64,000 nt of DNA, from NCBI GenBank assembly GCA_963839995.1, contig CAWIXH010000015.1:183276-247275 (forward strand), given 5' to 3'. A model generated the notes under the pieces. The model ran no database searches and was not told where the DNA came from. It saw only the letters and a program-made list of their open reading frames with translations. Shown here piece after piece: positions 15,992-24,419 of the stretch; positions within the stretch are counted from its first letter, which is position 1; each line of letters opens with the position of its first letter. Made by a program: the position numbers and the translations under genes. The DNA comes from CAWIUB01 sp963839995. GTDB taxonomy: Bacteria; Actinomycetota; Actinomycetes; Mycobacteriales; Jatrophihabitantaceae.

Positions 15992-16225
15992 ATGACGACG
16001 CCACCCGTCCCGTCGCCGGAGCCAGCTCCACAGCCCGGGCCGCCGGTGCCGCCGTTTCCGCATCCTGAGCCGCCGCCGTCACCGTTTCCGCGTCCTGAGC
16101 CGCCGCCGACGCCGGGTCCCACGCCACCGCCGATCCCGGAACCCGGCCCGATCCCCGGCCCACCCCCGAAGCCAGGTCCGCCGCCAGGACCCGAGCCCGG
16201 CCCGCTGCCGGCCATCGCTCAGTGA
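15992..16225 (+). CDS. Proline-rich low-complexity small protein
   Basis: A 77-residue frame that is about half proline, in PxPxP and PEPPP patterns, from MTTPPVPSPEPAP to LPAIAQ. There is no signal peptide or other domain. The leaderless -10 placed correctly upstream and the position 13 bp before mqnA favour real expression. The opposite strand reads as a Gly-rich frame, an effect of the GC-rich repeat. Function unknown. Confidence 0.5.
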   Translation: MTTPPVPSPEPAPQPGPPVPPFPHPEPPPSPFPRPEPPPTPGPTPPPIPEPGPIPGPPPKPGPPPGPEPGPLPAIAQ

Positions 16226-16238
16226 CCGAGGGGGGCTC

Positions 16239-17072
16239 GTGAGCGACGAGCGGCCCCGCGTCGGGCACATCCAATTCCTGAACTGCCTGCCGATCTACTG
16301 GGGCCTGGTCCGCTCCGGGAAGCTACTCGACGTCGAACTGACCAAGGACACCCCCGACCGCCTCAACGATGCCCTGGTCCGTGGCGACCTGGACATCGGC
16401 CCGATCTCGCTCGTCGAATACCTGCGCCACGCCGACGACCTGGTCCTGCTGCCCGATATCGCCGTCGGGTCGGACGGACCCGTGCTGTCGGTGAACCTCG
16501 TCGCCCAGAAGCCGGTGGGCGAGCTGGACCGGGTCGCGCTCGGCTCGACGTCTCGCACGTCGGCGCTGCTGGCCCGCATGTGGCTGGCGCAGGTGCACGG
16601 CACGCGACCGGCCTACTTCACGTGCCCGCCCGATCTGACCGAGATGCTGCTCGAGGCCGACGCGGCGGTATTGATCGGCGACGCCGCGCTGCGGGCCACC
16701 TTCGATGCGCCGCGGCGCGGCCTGGACGTGCACGACCTTGGCGCGGTCTGGCGTGAGTGGACCGGCCTGCCGATGGTTTTCGCGGTCTGGGCCGTCCGGC
16801 GCGAGTACGCCGCGGCCAACCCCGGGCTGGTCAAGGATGTCCAGAGCGCGTTCATCCAGGGCCGCAACGACGCGCTCGCGCACATCGAGCGGGTGGCCGC
16901 GCAGGCGGCCCGCTGGGAGGTGTTCGACTCTGCGACGCTCGCCCGATACTTCCGCACGCTCGACTTCTCCTTGGGCGCGCGCCAGCTCGACGGGTTGGCC
17001 GAGTTCGCTCGGCGGGCGGCTGCAGTCGGCGCCATCGACCATTCGGTGACGCCTGTGTTCGCCGAGGTATGA
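16239..17072 (+). CDS. mqnA: Chorismate dehydratase MqnA
   Basis: First enzyme of the futalosine pathway: it removes water from chorismate to give 3-[(1-carboxyvinyl)oxy]benzoate, the MqnE substrate. The 277-residue protein begins VGHIQFLNCLPIYWGL, a hallmark of MqnA, then PDRLNDALVRGDLDIGPISL and SRTSALLARMW, the periplasmic-binding-protein-like fold that MqnA uses as an enzyme. The start is GTG with GAGGGGGG a few bases upstream. The gene is the last intact one before the ISKra4-type insertion, which may separate it from downstream regulation. Confidence 0.92.
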   Translation: MSDERPRVGHIQFLNCLPIYWGLVRSGKLLDVELTKDTPDRLNDALVRGDLDIGPISLVEYLRHADDLVLLPDIAVGSDGPVLSVNLVAQKPVGELDRVALGSTSRTSALLARMWLAQVHGTRPAYFTCPPDLTEMLLEADAAVLIGDAALRATFDAPRRGLDVHDLGAVWREWTGLPMVFAVWAVRREYAAANPGLVKDVQSAFIQGRNDALAHIERVAAQAARWEVFDSATLARYFRTLDFSLGARQLDGLAEFARRAAAVGAIDHSVTPVFAEV

Positions 17073-17168
17073 GTTGGCAGGACGTTCAGGCCTGCGCAAA
17101 GAGGCAGATGCCGGGCGGGGTGCGCGACGGATTTGTAGGTGGTTGGTCCGGGACAGTGTGATCTTTGG

Positions 17169-18440
17169 TCAGGCGGCGCCGGTCTGAGAGTGCGGTGGTG
17201 GGCAGATCTGGTTCCAGGGTCCGCTGGCGTGGGCGCAGCGCAGGGTGGTGATGCCGGTGGCGCCGCGGGTGGCCCAGTGCATGCCGGATTGTTTGAGGCG
17301 GGCGCCGATGACGGCTTTGCAGCCGGCTTCCACGACGCCGGAGCCGACGAACATGCCCAGGGAACGGTAGTAGGCGTAGCGCATGCGGTGGGCGTTGGTC
17401 TCGAAGTAGGCCACCGCCTTGTCCACGTCGATGGCTTTGGGTCCGGACAGGTCGTAGAGGCGGGCAGCGGCCGAGAGTGTTTCGATGTCGCCCGCGTCCA
17501 GATCGGCCAGCCGGTCGGTGAGCCAAATAGCGGGGTCGGGAACGATGAACGCGAGCAGGTCGGCGAGGGCGTGTAGGTGCTCGCGGGCGTGGAACAGGTC
17601 CACGATCTGGGTGGCGGCGGGGAAACGCTGGTCGGCGAGGTTCCAGATCCATCGTGCGCCGTCGCCCAGGACGATCAGCTGACGAATCTGTTCGCTGCCG
17701 CGGCGACACGCTTCGGCCTGGACGAGGTCCGCGAAGTGCTCGACCGGGTCCAGGGTCGCCAGGTAGCTGGTCGAGTCCCGGTCGCGGACCGGCCGGCCGT
17801 CGGTGTCGGTTGTGGTCTGGGTGAACAGGGCCGCGAGTTTCACCTCGCGGGTCCGGGCCCGCCCGTCGGGTCCTTTGCCGACGCGGCCGGCGGTCTCGGT
17901 CGGCGTCATCGGCACGCCGGTGCCATCGACGGTGAGGTAGAGCATGTCTGGGATCGGTCCAGGTGGTGGCAGTGGGATGAGCCGGCCGGTCAGGATCGCG
18001 TTGGTCTGCTCATCGAGCGCGGTCGCGGCGATCGTGCCGTCGGCTTCAGCGCAGCGTTCTACGCGTTTGGTCGTGAGGGTGATCCCGGCCAGATCAGCAA
18101 GCAGCGCGGATGCTTGAGCGAACGGCACGGCTGTCCCGGCCCGGTCGGTCATCGCCCGCAGTCCGGGTGACAACGACGCGCCGACCACGTCGAGCTGGTC
18201 ATCGATCGGTGCCTGGCCGTGTCGGCATTCGGTGCAGTGGTACCAAGCGCGACGCAACATGATCGGCCCCAGGACGGTGTCCAACGACTTGCTGCGGTAG
18301 GCGAGGAAGTGCGCCTGATGCCCGGCGCCGCAATCGACCCGCGGGCCGCAGTGTCCGGGATCGGCAGCCAGCAGTTGCTCCAGCAGCGACGCGCCGAGGG
18401 TGGTCATCGCGGTCCGGATCGCCAGTTCGACCGCGGCCAT
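17169..18440 (-). CDS. ISKra4-family transposase
   Basis: Transposase frame of 423 codons from the ATG; protein-like sequence continues upstream in the same frame (AEVARLSELAAHALN), so the true N-terminus is longer and probably reached by frameshift. Motifs: two Cys-containing zinc-like pairs near CRHG and YHCTEC, YLTVDGTGVPM (first catalytic Asp), LIVLGDGARWIWNLA (second Asp), DLFHAREHL and the late GVVEAGCKAVIGARLKQSGM region with Glu. These are typical of ISKra4 transposases. See the slippery run at 18547-18558 between this frame and the DUF6788 frame. Confidence 0.85.
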   Translation of the reverse strand: MAAVELAIRTAMTTLGASLLEQLLAADPGHCGPRVDCGAGHQAHFLAYRSKSLDTVLGPIMLRRAWYHCTECRHGQAPIDDQLDVVGASLSPGLRAMTDRAGTAVPFAQASALLADLAGITLTTKRVERCAEADGTIAATALDEQTNAILTGRLIPLPPPGPIPDMLYLTVDGTGVPMTPTETAGRVGKGPDGRARTREVKLAALFTQTTTDTDGRPVRDRDSTSYLATLDPVEHFADLVQAEACRRGSEQIRQLIVLGDGARWIWNLADQRFPAATQIVDLFHAREHLHALADLLAFIVPDPAIWLTDRLADLDAGDIETLSAAARLYDLSGPKAIDVDKAVAYFETNAHRMRYAYYRSLGMFVGSGVVEAGCKAVIGARLKQSGMHWATRGATGITTLRCAHASGPWNQICPPPHSQTGAA

Positions 18441-18505
18441 ACCCTCCCCGCCCCCGGCGCCCGAACCAGAGTTCAGTGCGTGCGCGGCCAGCTCGGACAG
18501 GCGGG

Positions 18506-18958
18506 CTACCTCGGCCGCGAACGCCTCTTGGAGCCCGGCGTAGAGCCCCCTTTTTGGCCGGCGGTGCCAGCCCTCGGATCGGTGTGGTCGCCACCGGCCC
18601 CCTCAGCCAGCGGCGAGAGCGGTCTAGCCGTGCAGATCGACTCGCTGACCTGGATCAGCTCGTCCACGAGCTGTCTGAACCGCTTGTAGTTGTCGACCTC
18701 GACCCTGGCCTTCGCCAGTTCCGGGCCGGGTCGCAGATGGACCGTCACCGTCTTGCCGGCGACCTTCCTGGTCAGCAGGTGTTGTGGGCCGTGGCCGGGG
18801 TGCGCCGGATCGGCGCAGGCGCAGTTCGCCTTGCCACAGCGGCGCATCACCGCCGACAGGCTGCCCGGACGGAAATCTCCGACCGCCGCCAAGTCGACGC
18901 GTAGCCGATCGCGACGGCGTTCGAGTTCGGGCAAGCCCATGGATCGAGTCATCCTCAT
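18506..18958 (-). CDS. DUF6788-like accessory frame of the ISKra4 element
   Basis: A 150-codon frame upstream of the transposase on the same strand. The core reads SLSAVMRRCGKANCACAD, then HPGHGPQHLLTRKVAGKTVT, and KARVEVDNYKRFRQLVDEL, the pattern of the DUF6788 proteins that accompany ISKra4-type elements. The three cysteines in CGKANCAC suggest metal binding. The last about 40 residues lose this character (GQKGGSTPGSKRRSRPR), consistent with a frame that normally shifts -1 into the transposase at the AAAAAGGGGG run. The start may be the ATG at 18958 or an internal ATG. Confidence 0.7.
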   Translation of the reverse strand: MRMTRSMGLPELERRRDRLRVDLAAVGDFRPGSLSAVMRRCGKANCACADPAHPGHGPQHLLTRKVAGKTVTVHLRPGPELAKARVEVDNYKRFRQLVDELIQVSESICTARPLSPLAEGAGGDHTDPRAGTAGQKGGSTPGSKRRSRPR

Positions 18959-19087
18959 CTCCTAACCTGGGAGTATATGCACTCTCAGACTAGAAACGGA
19001 CCACCCCAATCATGGGGAACTCCCACGATCACCTACATCCGTGTCGCGCACCCTGCCGGGCGAGGCGAGATGCAAGATGTCGGCGCA

Positions 19088-20140
19088 ATGCGGCAGGGTG
19101 ACGGCATGGGCCCTGTGGTGCTGGCCGTGGACGGCAATTCGCTGGTCCACCGCAGCTTCCACGCGCAGGCGGGCACCGGCTTGCGGTCGTCGGACGGTGC
19201 GCCGATCTGGGCGGTTCGCGGCCTGCTGGTGCAGCTGGTGGCCGCCGTCGAGCGCATCGGGCCCGACATCGTGGTGGTGGGCTTCGACGATCCGGATTCG
19301 AGCTGGCGACGGGAGAACTGGCCGCAGTACAAGGCACATCGAAGCATCAAGCTCGACAGCCTGGTCAGCCAGCTCACCTTTGCCAGCGAGGTGCTCCGCC
19401 GTCTCGGGGTCACCGTGATCGTGCCCGACGGCCTTGAAGCCGACGACGTGCTTGCGTCGACGGCGCGAGCTGCGGCGGCCCACGGCGCGACGACCGTGAT
19501 CGTCACCTCCGACCGCGACGCGTTCGCCCTTATCGACGAGCAGACCCACGTCATGCGCATCATCAACGGCGGTGTCGAATGCTCCCCGCTCATCACCGCG
19601 GATCGGCTCGTCACGCTGCTCGGTGTGCGCCCGGACCAGTACGCCGATTACGCAGCGTTGCGTGGCGACCCGTCCGACAACCTGCCTGGGGTGCGCGGCA
19701 TCGGGCCGAAGACAGCAACACGCCTGCTCGCCGCCGCGGGATCGGCCCGGGCGGCTTTCGACGACCTCGGCAGCCCGTCCGTTGTCGCGGCGATCGGCGC
19801 TGCCGCGACGCGCTGCCTGGCCGACGCCGACGCGCGCGCCACCTGGGAGCTCAACCGCCAGGTCATGAGCATGCGCACCGACGTCGATATCGACCTCGGC
19901 AGCGCCACCACCTTGCCGCTAGATGCGGACTCGGTGCGTGCGGCGTTCTGCGCGATGCAGCTCACCTGGACGACGTCCGACGCCGTGCGGGTGCTGTGCG
20001 GGCAAGGTCCGCCCGTCCAGGACGAGGCCCGGGAGATCGCCTGGCACTCCGTGCCCGCCGATGCGATTAGCTGGGCGCGCCGGCCACCGCCGCTCACCAG
20101 ACGAATTCCGGCGAGCGACCAGCTTGCCCTGTTCGACTGA
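19088..20140 (+). CDS. 5'-3' exonuclease (Pol I N-terminal/FEN-like domain, stand-alone)
   Basis: Flap/5' nuclease acting on DNA ends and flaps in replication and repair. The sequence shows the metal-binding acids LAVDGNSLVHRSFH, VVGFDDPDSSWRRENWPQYKAHR, LEADDVLAS, TSDRDAFALI and then the helix-hairpin-helix LRGDPSDNLPGVRGIGPKTA, the usual order in the Pol I 5' nuclease domain. There is no polymerase domain. The frame stays open back into the IS; I chose ATG 19088, and ATG 19106 (beginning MGPVVLAVDGNS) is as likely. The gene begins only 26 bp past the IS end, so its promoter may have been altered by the insertion. Confidence 0.85.
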   Translation: MRQGDGMGPVVLAVDGNSLVHRSFHAQAGTGLRSSDGAPIWAVRGLLVQLVAAVERIGPDIVVVGFDDPDSSWRRENWPQYKAHRSIKLDSLVSQLTFASEVLRRLGVTVIVPDGLEADDVLASTARAAAAHGATTVIVTSDRDAFALIDEQTHVMRIINGGVECSPLITADRLVTLLGVRPDQYADYAALRGDPSDNLPGVRGIGPKTATRLLAAAGSARAAFDDLGSPSVVAAIGAAATRCLADADARATWELNRQVMSMRTDVDIDLGSATTLPLDADSVRAAFCAMQLTWTTSDAVRVLCGQGPPVQDEAREIAWHSVPADAISWARRPPPLTRRIPASDQLALFD

Positions 20141-20189
20141 CCGCGGAAACCCGCTTTCGCTGCTGGCTGCGATAGGCGAGGCTTCCCGG

Positions 20190-20941
20190 ATGCCCGATGC
20201 CGCGAAACTACTCACTGCCTACGACGCCCAGCTGCGCGGAAGCGCCGAGGGCCACGCCGGTGCGCCGAGCGACCGGGACGGGTCGTTGGTAGGAGTCCAC
20301 TACGCGCGCCGGGGCTTCGTCTCCTACCGCAGTCTCGAAGGGCTTGACGCCGCCGAACTGGACTAGCTGATCGCCCGGCCGATCGCGCACTTCGCGGCCC
20401 GTGGTGAGGCGTTCGAGTGGAAGACGCGCGGGCACGACAAGCCGGTCGACTTGCCCCAACGGCTACGGGCGGCCGGCTTCGTGCCCGAGGACCGGGAAAC
20501 CGTGCTGATCGGCGTCACCGCCGAGATGGCGACGGACCCGGTGCTGCCCGACGGCGTGAGCCTGCGGGGGGTCACCGGCGACGCCGACCTGCGGCGGATC
20601 GCCGAGCTGGAGTCCGCCGTCTGGGCAGTCGACTGGAGCTGGCTGGTCGCCGACCTGCGCGGGCGGATCGCGGCCGCGCCGGACCAGATCGAGATCCTGG
20701 TCGCAAAGGCCGACGACATCGTGGTGAGCGCGGCGCGGCTGGTGTACAAGCCGGGCACCGACTTCGCCGGGTCGCCCGCCGAGCACAGCTCGCGGTCGCA
20801 CGGGGCGTCAAATACCTACAGGTGGACGCATCGGACGACAGCCGGCTCATCCTCGAACGTCTCGGCTTCGTCGCCGTCACGACCACCACCCCGTACGTGT
20901 GGACGCCGCCGCCGGCGACCACCACTACTCTGGGGCAATGA
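20190..20941 (+). pseudogene. Broken GNAT acetyltransferase gene
   Basis: Three segments of one GNAT protein can be read. Segment 1 (from ATG 20190) ends at an in-frame TAG (20364-20366) after LEGLDAAELD. The same frame continues through FEWKTRGHDKPVDLPQRLRA to VYKPGTDFAG. A shift and a small deletion near 20770-20785 then move to the frame ending LAVARGVKYLQVDASDD and ILERLGFVAVTTTTPYVW, stopping inside the mqnC start (ATGA). The motif region that should hold the acetyl-CoA loop is what the deletion removed. Two independent lesions make loss of function likely. Confidence 0.75.
20926..20931 (+). promoter_or_regulatory. -10 element of mqnC (leaderless)
   Basis: TACTCT followed by six bases and the mqnC ATG. 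It lies within the 3' end of the broken GNAT gene, so mqnC expression need not depend on that gene. Confidence 0.6.
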
Positions 20942-22089
20942 CGATCGGCGACCTGCTCCAGCATTCAGCCGACGGCGGGCGCATCAGCCCGGACGAGGCG
21001 CTGCTGCTCTACACCGAGGCACCGTTGCACGCGCTGGGCGAGGCCGCGGATGCGGTGCGCCGGCGAAGGTATCCCGACAACATCGCCACCTACATCATCG
21101 ATCGCAACATCAACTACACCAATGTGTGCGTGACGGCCTGCAAATTCTGTGCGTTCTATCGCCCCCCGCGCCACGAGGAGGGCTGGACGCACAGCGACGA
21201 GGAGATCCTGCGCCGCTGCGGCGAGGCCGTCGAGCTCGGCGCCACGCAGATCATGCTGCAGGGCGGCCACTCGCCAGAGCTCGGCATCGAGTGGTACGAG
21301 CGGATCTTTGCCGCGATCAAACGGGAGTCCCCGCAGCTGGTGCTGCACTCGCTCGGCGGTTCGGAAGTCGTGCATATCAGCCGAACGTCCGGGCTGGACT
21401 TCGCGACCGTGATCCGCCGGCTGCACGAGGCGGGCCTCGACTCCTTCGCGGGCGCGGGCGCGGAGATTCTCGTCAAGCGCCCGCGCACCGCGATCGCGCC
21501 GTTGAAGGAGTCCGGCGAGACCTGGCTTGAGGTCATGGAGACCGCACACCACCAGGGCGTGGAATCCACCGCGACGTTCATGATGGGCACCGGCGAGACG
21601 AACGCCGAGCGCATCGAGCACCTGCGCATGATTCGCGATGTGCAGGATCGCACCGGCGGCTTCCGGTCGTTCATCCCGTGGACGTACCAGCCGGAGAACA
21701 ACCACCTTCGCGGCAGGACGCAGGCCACGTCTCTCGAGTACCTGCGGATGATCGCCACATCCCGGCTGTTCTTCGACAACATCAACCACCTGCAGGGTTC
21801 CTGGCTGACCACCGGCAAGGACATCGGCCAGCTGACGCTGCACTACGGCGCGGACGATCTCGGCTCGGTGATGCTGGAGGAGAACGTCGTCTCCTCGGCC
21901 GGCGCGCGGCACCGCTCCAACCGCACCGAACTGATCGAGCTGATCCGCGGCGCCGGGCGCGTCCCTGCCCAACGCGACACCCTCTACCGCCATCTGGTCG
22001 TGCACGACGATCCGGCGAACGACCCGGTCGACGCACGCGTCCACTCGCACTTCTCCTCAACGGCGCTGACCCTGCTGCCCGCCAGCTAG
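20938..22089 (+). CDS. mqnC: Cyclic dehypoxanthine futalosine synthase MqnC (radical SAM)
   Basis: Converts dehypoxanthine futalosine to its cyclic form, the spiro product that later becomes the naphthoate ring of menaquinone. Radical-SAM cluster cysteines are Cys64, Cys68 and Cys71 in CVTACKFC. NINYTNVC before it, QIMLQGGHSPELGIEWYE after it and HLQGSWLTTGKDIGQLTLHY near residue 285 are characteristic of MqnC. 383 residues, normal length. The ATG is set by the TACTCT -10 six bases upstream, so the longer frame upstream is not used. Confidence 0.94.
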   Translation: MTIGDLLQHSADGGRISPDEALLLYTEAPLHALGEAADAVRRRRYPDNIATYIIDRNINYTNVCVTACKFCAFYRPPRHEEGWTHSDEEILRRCGEAVELGATQIMLQGGHSPELGIEWYERIFAAIKRESPQLVLHSLGGSEVVHISRTSGLDFATVIRRLHEAGLDSFAGAGAEILVKRPRTAIAPLKESGETWLEVMETAHHQGVESTATFMMGTGETNAERIEHLRMIRDVQDRTGGFRSFIPWTYQPENNHLRGRTQATSLEYLRMIATSRLFFDNINHLQGSWLTTGKDIGQLTLHYGADDLGSVMLEENVVSSAGARHRSNRTELIELIRGAGRVPAQRDTLYRHLVVHDDPANDPVDARVHSHFSSTALTLLPAS

Positions 22090-22092
22090 GTC

Positions 22093-22965
22093 ATGTCACT
22101 GATCGTCGCCGTGCCGTGCGGCATCGCGGCAGCGGCTGCCTATGGGACGGCGACGGCAGCCCAGCACGTCGAAGCGCACACCGGGACCGGGCAGGTCGAT
22201 GCGCACGGCTTGGTGGCGCTGCTGGGCAACCCCCGCTGGCTGCTCGCGACGGCCGGTGACGGTGTCGGTCTGTTGCTGCAGGTCATCGCACTGTCTACGG
22301 GTCCGGTCGTGCTCATCCAGCCGCTGCTCGTGCTGGCCGTCCCGGTCGCACTGTTCGTCGGCTCGCTGCTGGGCGGCCCCCGTCCGGCGCTCGGCGACCA
22401 TCTGGCGACCGTGGGCATCATCGCCGGACTGGGCACCTTCTTCGTCCTGGTCGGTGATCCGGGCGAGGGTGATCCGCTGCAGGCCCGCGCTGCATTGATC
22501 GCGATTCTGGTGACGCTCGCCGTTGGCGGGCTGATCTGCTTCGCGGTCCGTGGCCGACGTCCAGCTGTTCGCGCCATCGGTTTCGGCTGCGTCGCCGGGG
22601 GATTCTTCGGCATGGTGGGCGTACTGCTCAACGCCGTCGCCGAGACGTTCACCGCCGACGGCCTGAGCGGATTCGCGCATCTGAAGGGGCTCGTGCCGCT
22701 GATCGGCGTCCTGGCCGTCGGCGGCCTCGCGGTTGCGCTGACGCAGATTTCCTTCCAGGTCGGTGCACTGAGCGCGAGCTTCCCGGCGAACGAGTCGACC
22801 GCGCCGGTCGTGGCGGTGCTGCTCGGGGCGGTGCTGCTGCACGAGCAGGTCCCGGTTTCGGTGTTCTACCTGCTCGGGTACGTCGCGTGCCTCGCGCTCG
22901 TGGTGGCCGGCACGATCCGGTTGGCCCGCGAGCGGGCGCCGATCAGATCAACCTTGACGGGATGA
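22093..22965 (+). CDS. DMT/EamA-type membrane transporter
   Basis: A 290-residue integral membrane protein with nine to ten predicted helices and the two-fold repeat of the drug/metabolite transporter superfamily: the N-half ends near GDPGEGDP, and the C-half contains FGCVAGGFFGMVGVLLNAVAE and SASFPANESTAPVVAVLLGAVLLHEQ, the last being the typical EamA end. Start ATG 3 nt after the mqnC stop, so it is in one transcript with mqnC. Substrate unknown; a link to menaquinone export is not supported. Confidence 0.8.
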   Translation: MSLIVAVPCGIAAAAAYGTATAAQHVEAHTGTGQVDAHGLVALLGNPRWLLATAGDGVGLLLQVIALSTGPVVLIQPLLVLAVPVALFVGSLLGGPRPALGDHLATVGIIAGLGTFFVLVGDPGEGDPLQARAALIAILVTLAVGGLICFAVRGRRPAVRAIGFGCVAGGFFGMVGVLLNAVAETFTADGLSGFAHLKGLVPLIGVLAVGGLAVALTQISFQVGALSASFPANESTAPVVAVLLGAVLLHEQVPVSVFYLLGYVACLALVVAGTIRLARERAPIRSTLTG

Positions 22966-23275
22966 CCTCGACCGGGAACGGTCGGGTGGGCCGGGCGACT
23001 TCGTCGCCGACCGCGGCGGCCACCTCGACGTAATGGCCGTCGATCAGGTCGTATCCGCTTATCGACGGCGCGTCCGGGTCGATGATCCAATACGGTGCCA
23101 CGCCCGCGTCCTCGTACTTGGAGCCCTCGAGCACGCTGTCCTTGCGCCGCGTCGACGGGGAGAGGACCTCGACGGCGAGCGCGAGCGGCTCGGTGATGTT
23201 CTTCGGCCCGATCCCGTCCTTGGCGATGACGAGCAGGTCTGGCTGCAGCGTGCCTCCTCGCCGGGGCGCTGTCAT
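22943..23275 (-). pseudogene. N-terminally truncated Uma2-family (DUF820) nuclease fragment
   Basis: The 110 residues match only the C-terminal half of Uma2 proteins, which have a PD-(D/E)xK-like fold: QPDLLVIAKDGIG and ALAVEVLSPSTRRKDSVLE contain the Asp and Glu of the site, followed by the usual Lys-containing helix and GVAPYWIIDPDA. About 70 residues that should precede are missing, and the upstream bases (23276-23358) show no continuation in any frame. The 3' end overlaps the transporter gene by 23 nt. Probably a remnant. Confidence 0.65.
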
Positions 23276-23358
23276 TCCGCATCCCGACAGCCTGCCGTAG
23301 TTTTCCGGTTAGTGCCGTGGTTATCCATAGGCCGGCGGCTCGGGCACAATGGCCCGCA

Positions 23359-24048
23359 ATGATGCGCGCGACGTTGGAGAAGAAGCCCCGTGACGTGGCC
23401 ACGATGTTCGACGGGGTGGCGCGTCGCTACGACCTCACAAACAGCGTGCTCACCCTCGGGTTGGACCACGGCTGGCGGCGACGCACCCGCGAATCCCTCG
23501 ACCTGAAGCCAGGGGAGCGGGTGCTCGACCTGGCGGCCGGCACGGGGGTCTCGACCGTCGAGTTGAGCCGATCGGGCGCCACCGTGGTGGCGTGCGACTT
23601 CTCGCTGGGCATGCTGCGCGCCGGGCACCGCAAGCGACGCGCGATTGCGATGGTCGCGGGCGACGCGCTGCATCTGCCCTTCGCGGACGAGTCTTTCGAC
23701 GCGGCGACGATCTCCTTCGGCCTGCGGAACGTCGCCGATGTCCGGGCCGCTCTGCGCGAGCTCGCCCGGGTGGTGCGGCCTGGCGGACGACTGGTGGTCT
23801 GCGAGTTCGGCACCCCCACGTTCGCACCACTGCGTTACCTGTACGTGAATGTGGTGTTGCGCGCGCTGCCGCTGATCGCCCGCGCGGTGTCGTCCAACGC
23901 CGCCGCGTACGGCTACCTGGCTGAGTCGATTCGCAGCTGGCCAGGGCACGAGGACCTGGCGCGTCACATCGCTTCGGCCGGTTGGTCTGACCCACATTGG
24001 CGCGGCCTAACGGGCGGCATTGTCGTGCTGCATCGCGCCGTTCGCTGA
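23359..24048 (+). CDS. menG: Demethylmenaquinone methyltransferase MenG/UbiE
   Basis: Last step of menaquinone synthesis: C-methylation of demethylmenaquinone with S-adenosylmethionine. The 229-residue protein starts KKPRDVATMFDGVARRYDLTN, the N-terminal signature of UbiE/MenG, has SAM motif I VLDLAAGTGVSTVE (about 55-68), motif II around VACDFSLGML, and ISFGLRNVADVRAALRELAR, all as expected. CACAAT stands 8 nt before the ATG as a possible -10. Its closeness to the mqn genes supports the menaquinone and not the ubiquinone reading. Confidence 0.92.
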   Translation: MMRATLEKKPRDVATMFDGVARRYDLTNSVLTLGLDHGWRRRTRESLDLKPGERVLDLAAGTGVSTVELSRSGATVVACDFSLGMLRAGHRKRRAIAMVAGDALHLPFADESFDAATISFGLRNVADVRAALRELARVVRPGGRLVVCEFGTPTFAPLRYLYVNVVLRALPLIARAVSSNAAAYGYLAESIRSWPGHEDLARHIASAGWSDPHWRGLTGGIVVLHRAVR

Positions 24049-24146
24049 GCGACTCACGATGGCCGTAGCCACCCCGGTCGAGGCTCGCTAGCGTGGTGTC
24101 CGCGGCCGATCGGGCCGCATCCGTCCACGGCGAGAGGTACTGCGAG

Positions 24147-24410
24147 ATGAGCTTGAGCGACGACGACATCACCACTGACGAATCGGCCATCGCCGGCGAC
24201 GGCGGGGCCGACGGCGGCTCGGACGGCGGACCGGTCGACGGCGGTGCCGGCGACGGCGGCGCAGACGGAGGCGCCGATGGTGGTCCGGCCGACACCGGGG
24301 CTGATGGTGGTCCGGCCGATGGCGGCGACGGCAGCGCCGGTGACGGCGGGGCTGATGGTGGTCCGGCCGATGGCGGCGACGGCGGGGCCGACGGCGCGGC
24401 GACTGCCTGA
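24147..24410 (+). CDS. Gly/Asp-rich repeat protein, possible substrate of the neighbouring oxygenase
   Basis: An 87-residue acidic protein: a short leader MSLSDDDITTDESAIA and then about 65 residues made of repeats such as GDGGADGG, GGPADGG and GDGSAG. There is no cysteine, no aromatic residue and no hydrophobic segment, so it is not a membrane or folded enzyme domain. GAGAGG lies 9 nt before the ATG. The next gene, 9 nt downstream, is a JmjC-like cupin, and the third is a sucrase/ferredoxin-like protein. A leader plus repeated Asp-rich core next to a hydroxylase-type enzyme is what a modified-peptide precursor would look like, but this is inference; low-complexity translation of GC-rich DNA is the alternative. 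Confidence 0.6.
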   Translation: MSLSDDDITTDESAIAGDGGADGGSDGGPVDGGAGDGGADGGADGGPADTGADGGPADGGDGSAGDGGADGGPADGGDGGADGAATA

Positions 24411-24419
24411 GCGAATCGC

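Larger units (their letters stand above)
17110..19061. mobile_element. ISKra4-type insertion sequence
   Basis: About 1.95 kb, bounded by imperfect inverted repeats of roughly 30 bp: left GGGTGCGCGAC then TGTAGGTG (17118-17139); right, read on the other strand, GGGTGCGCGAC then TGTAGGTG, ending near 19061. Inside are two minus-strand frames, a DUF6788 protein and an ISKra4-like transposase. The exact edges and any target duplication are not certain: GAGGC occurs just outside both ends but the 9-bp flanks do not match fully. Confidence 0.75.

Noticed and set aside
17101..19070. 9-bp target duplication of the ISKra4 element (GAGGC...)
   Set aside because: Only the first five bases agree on both sides, which can be chance.
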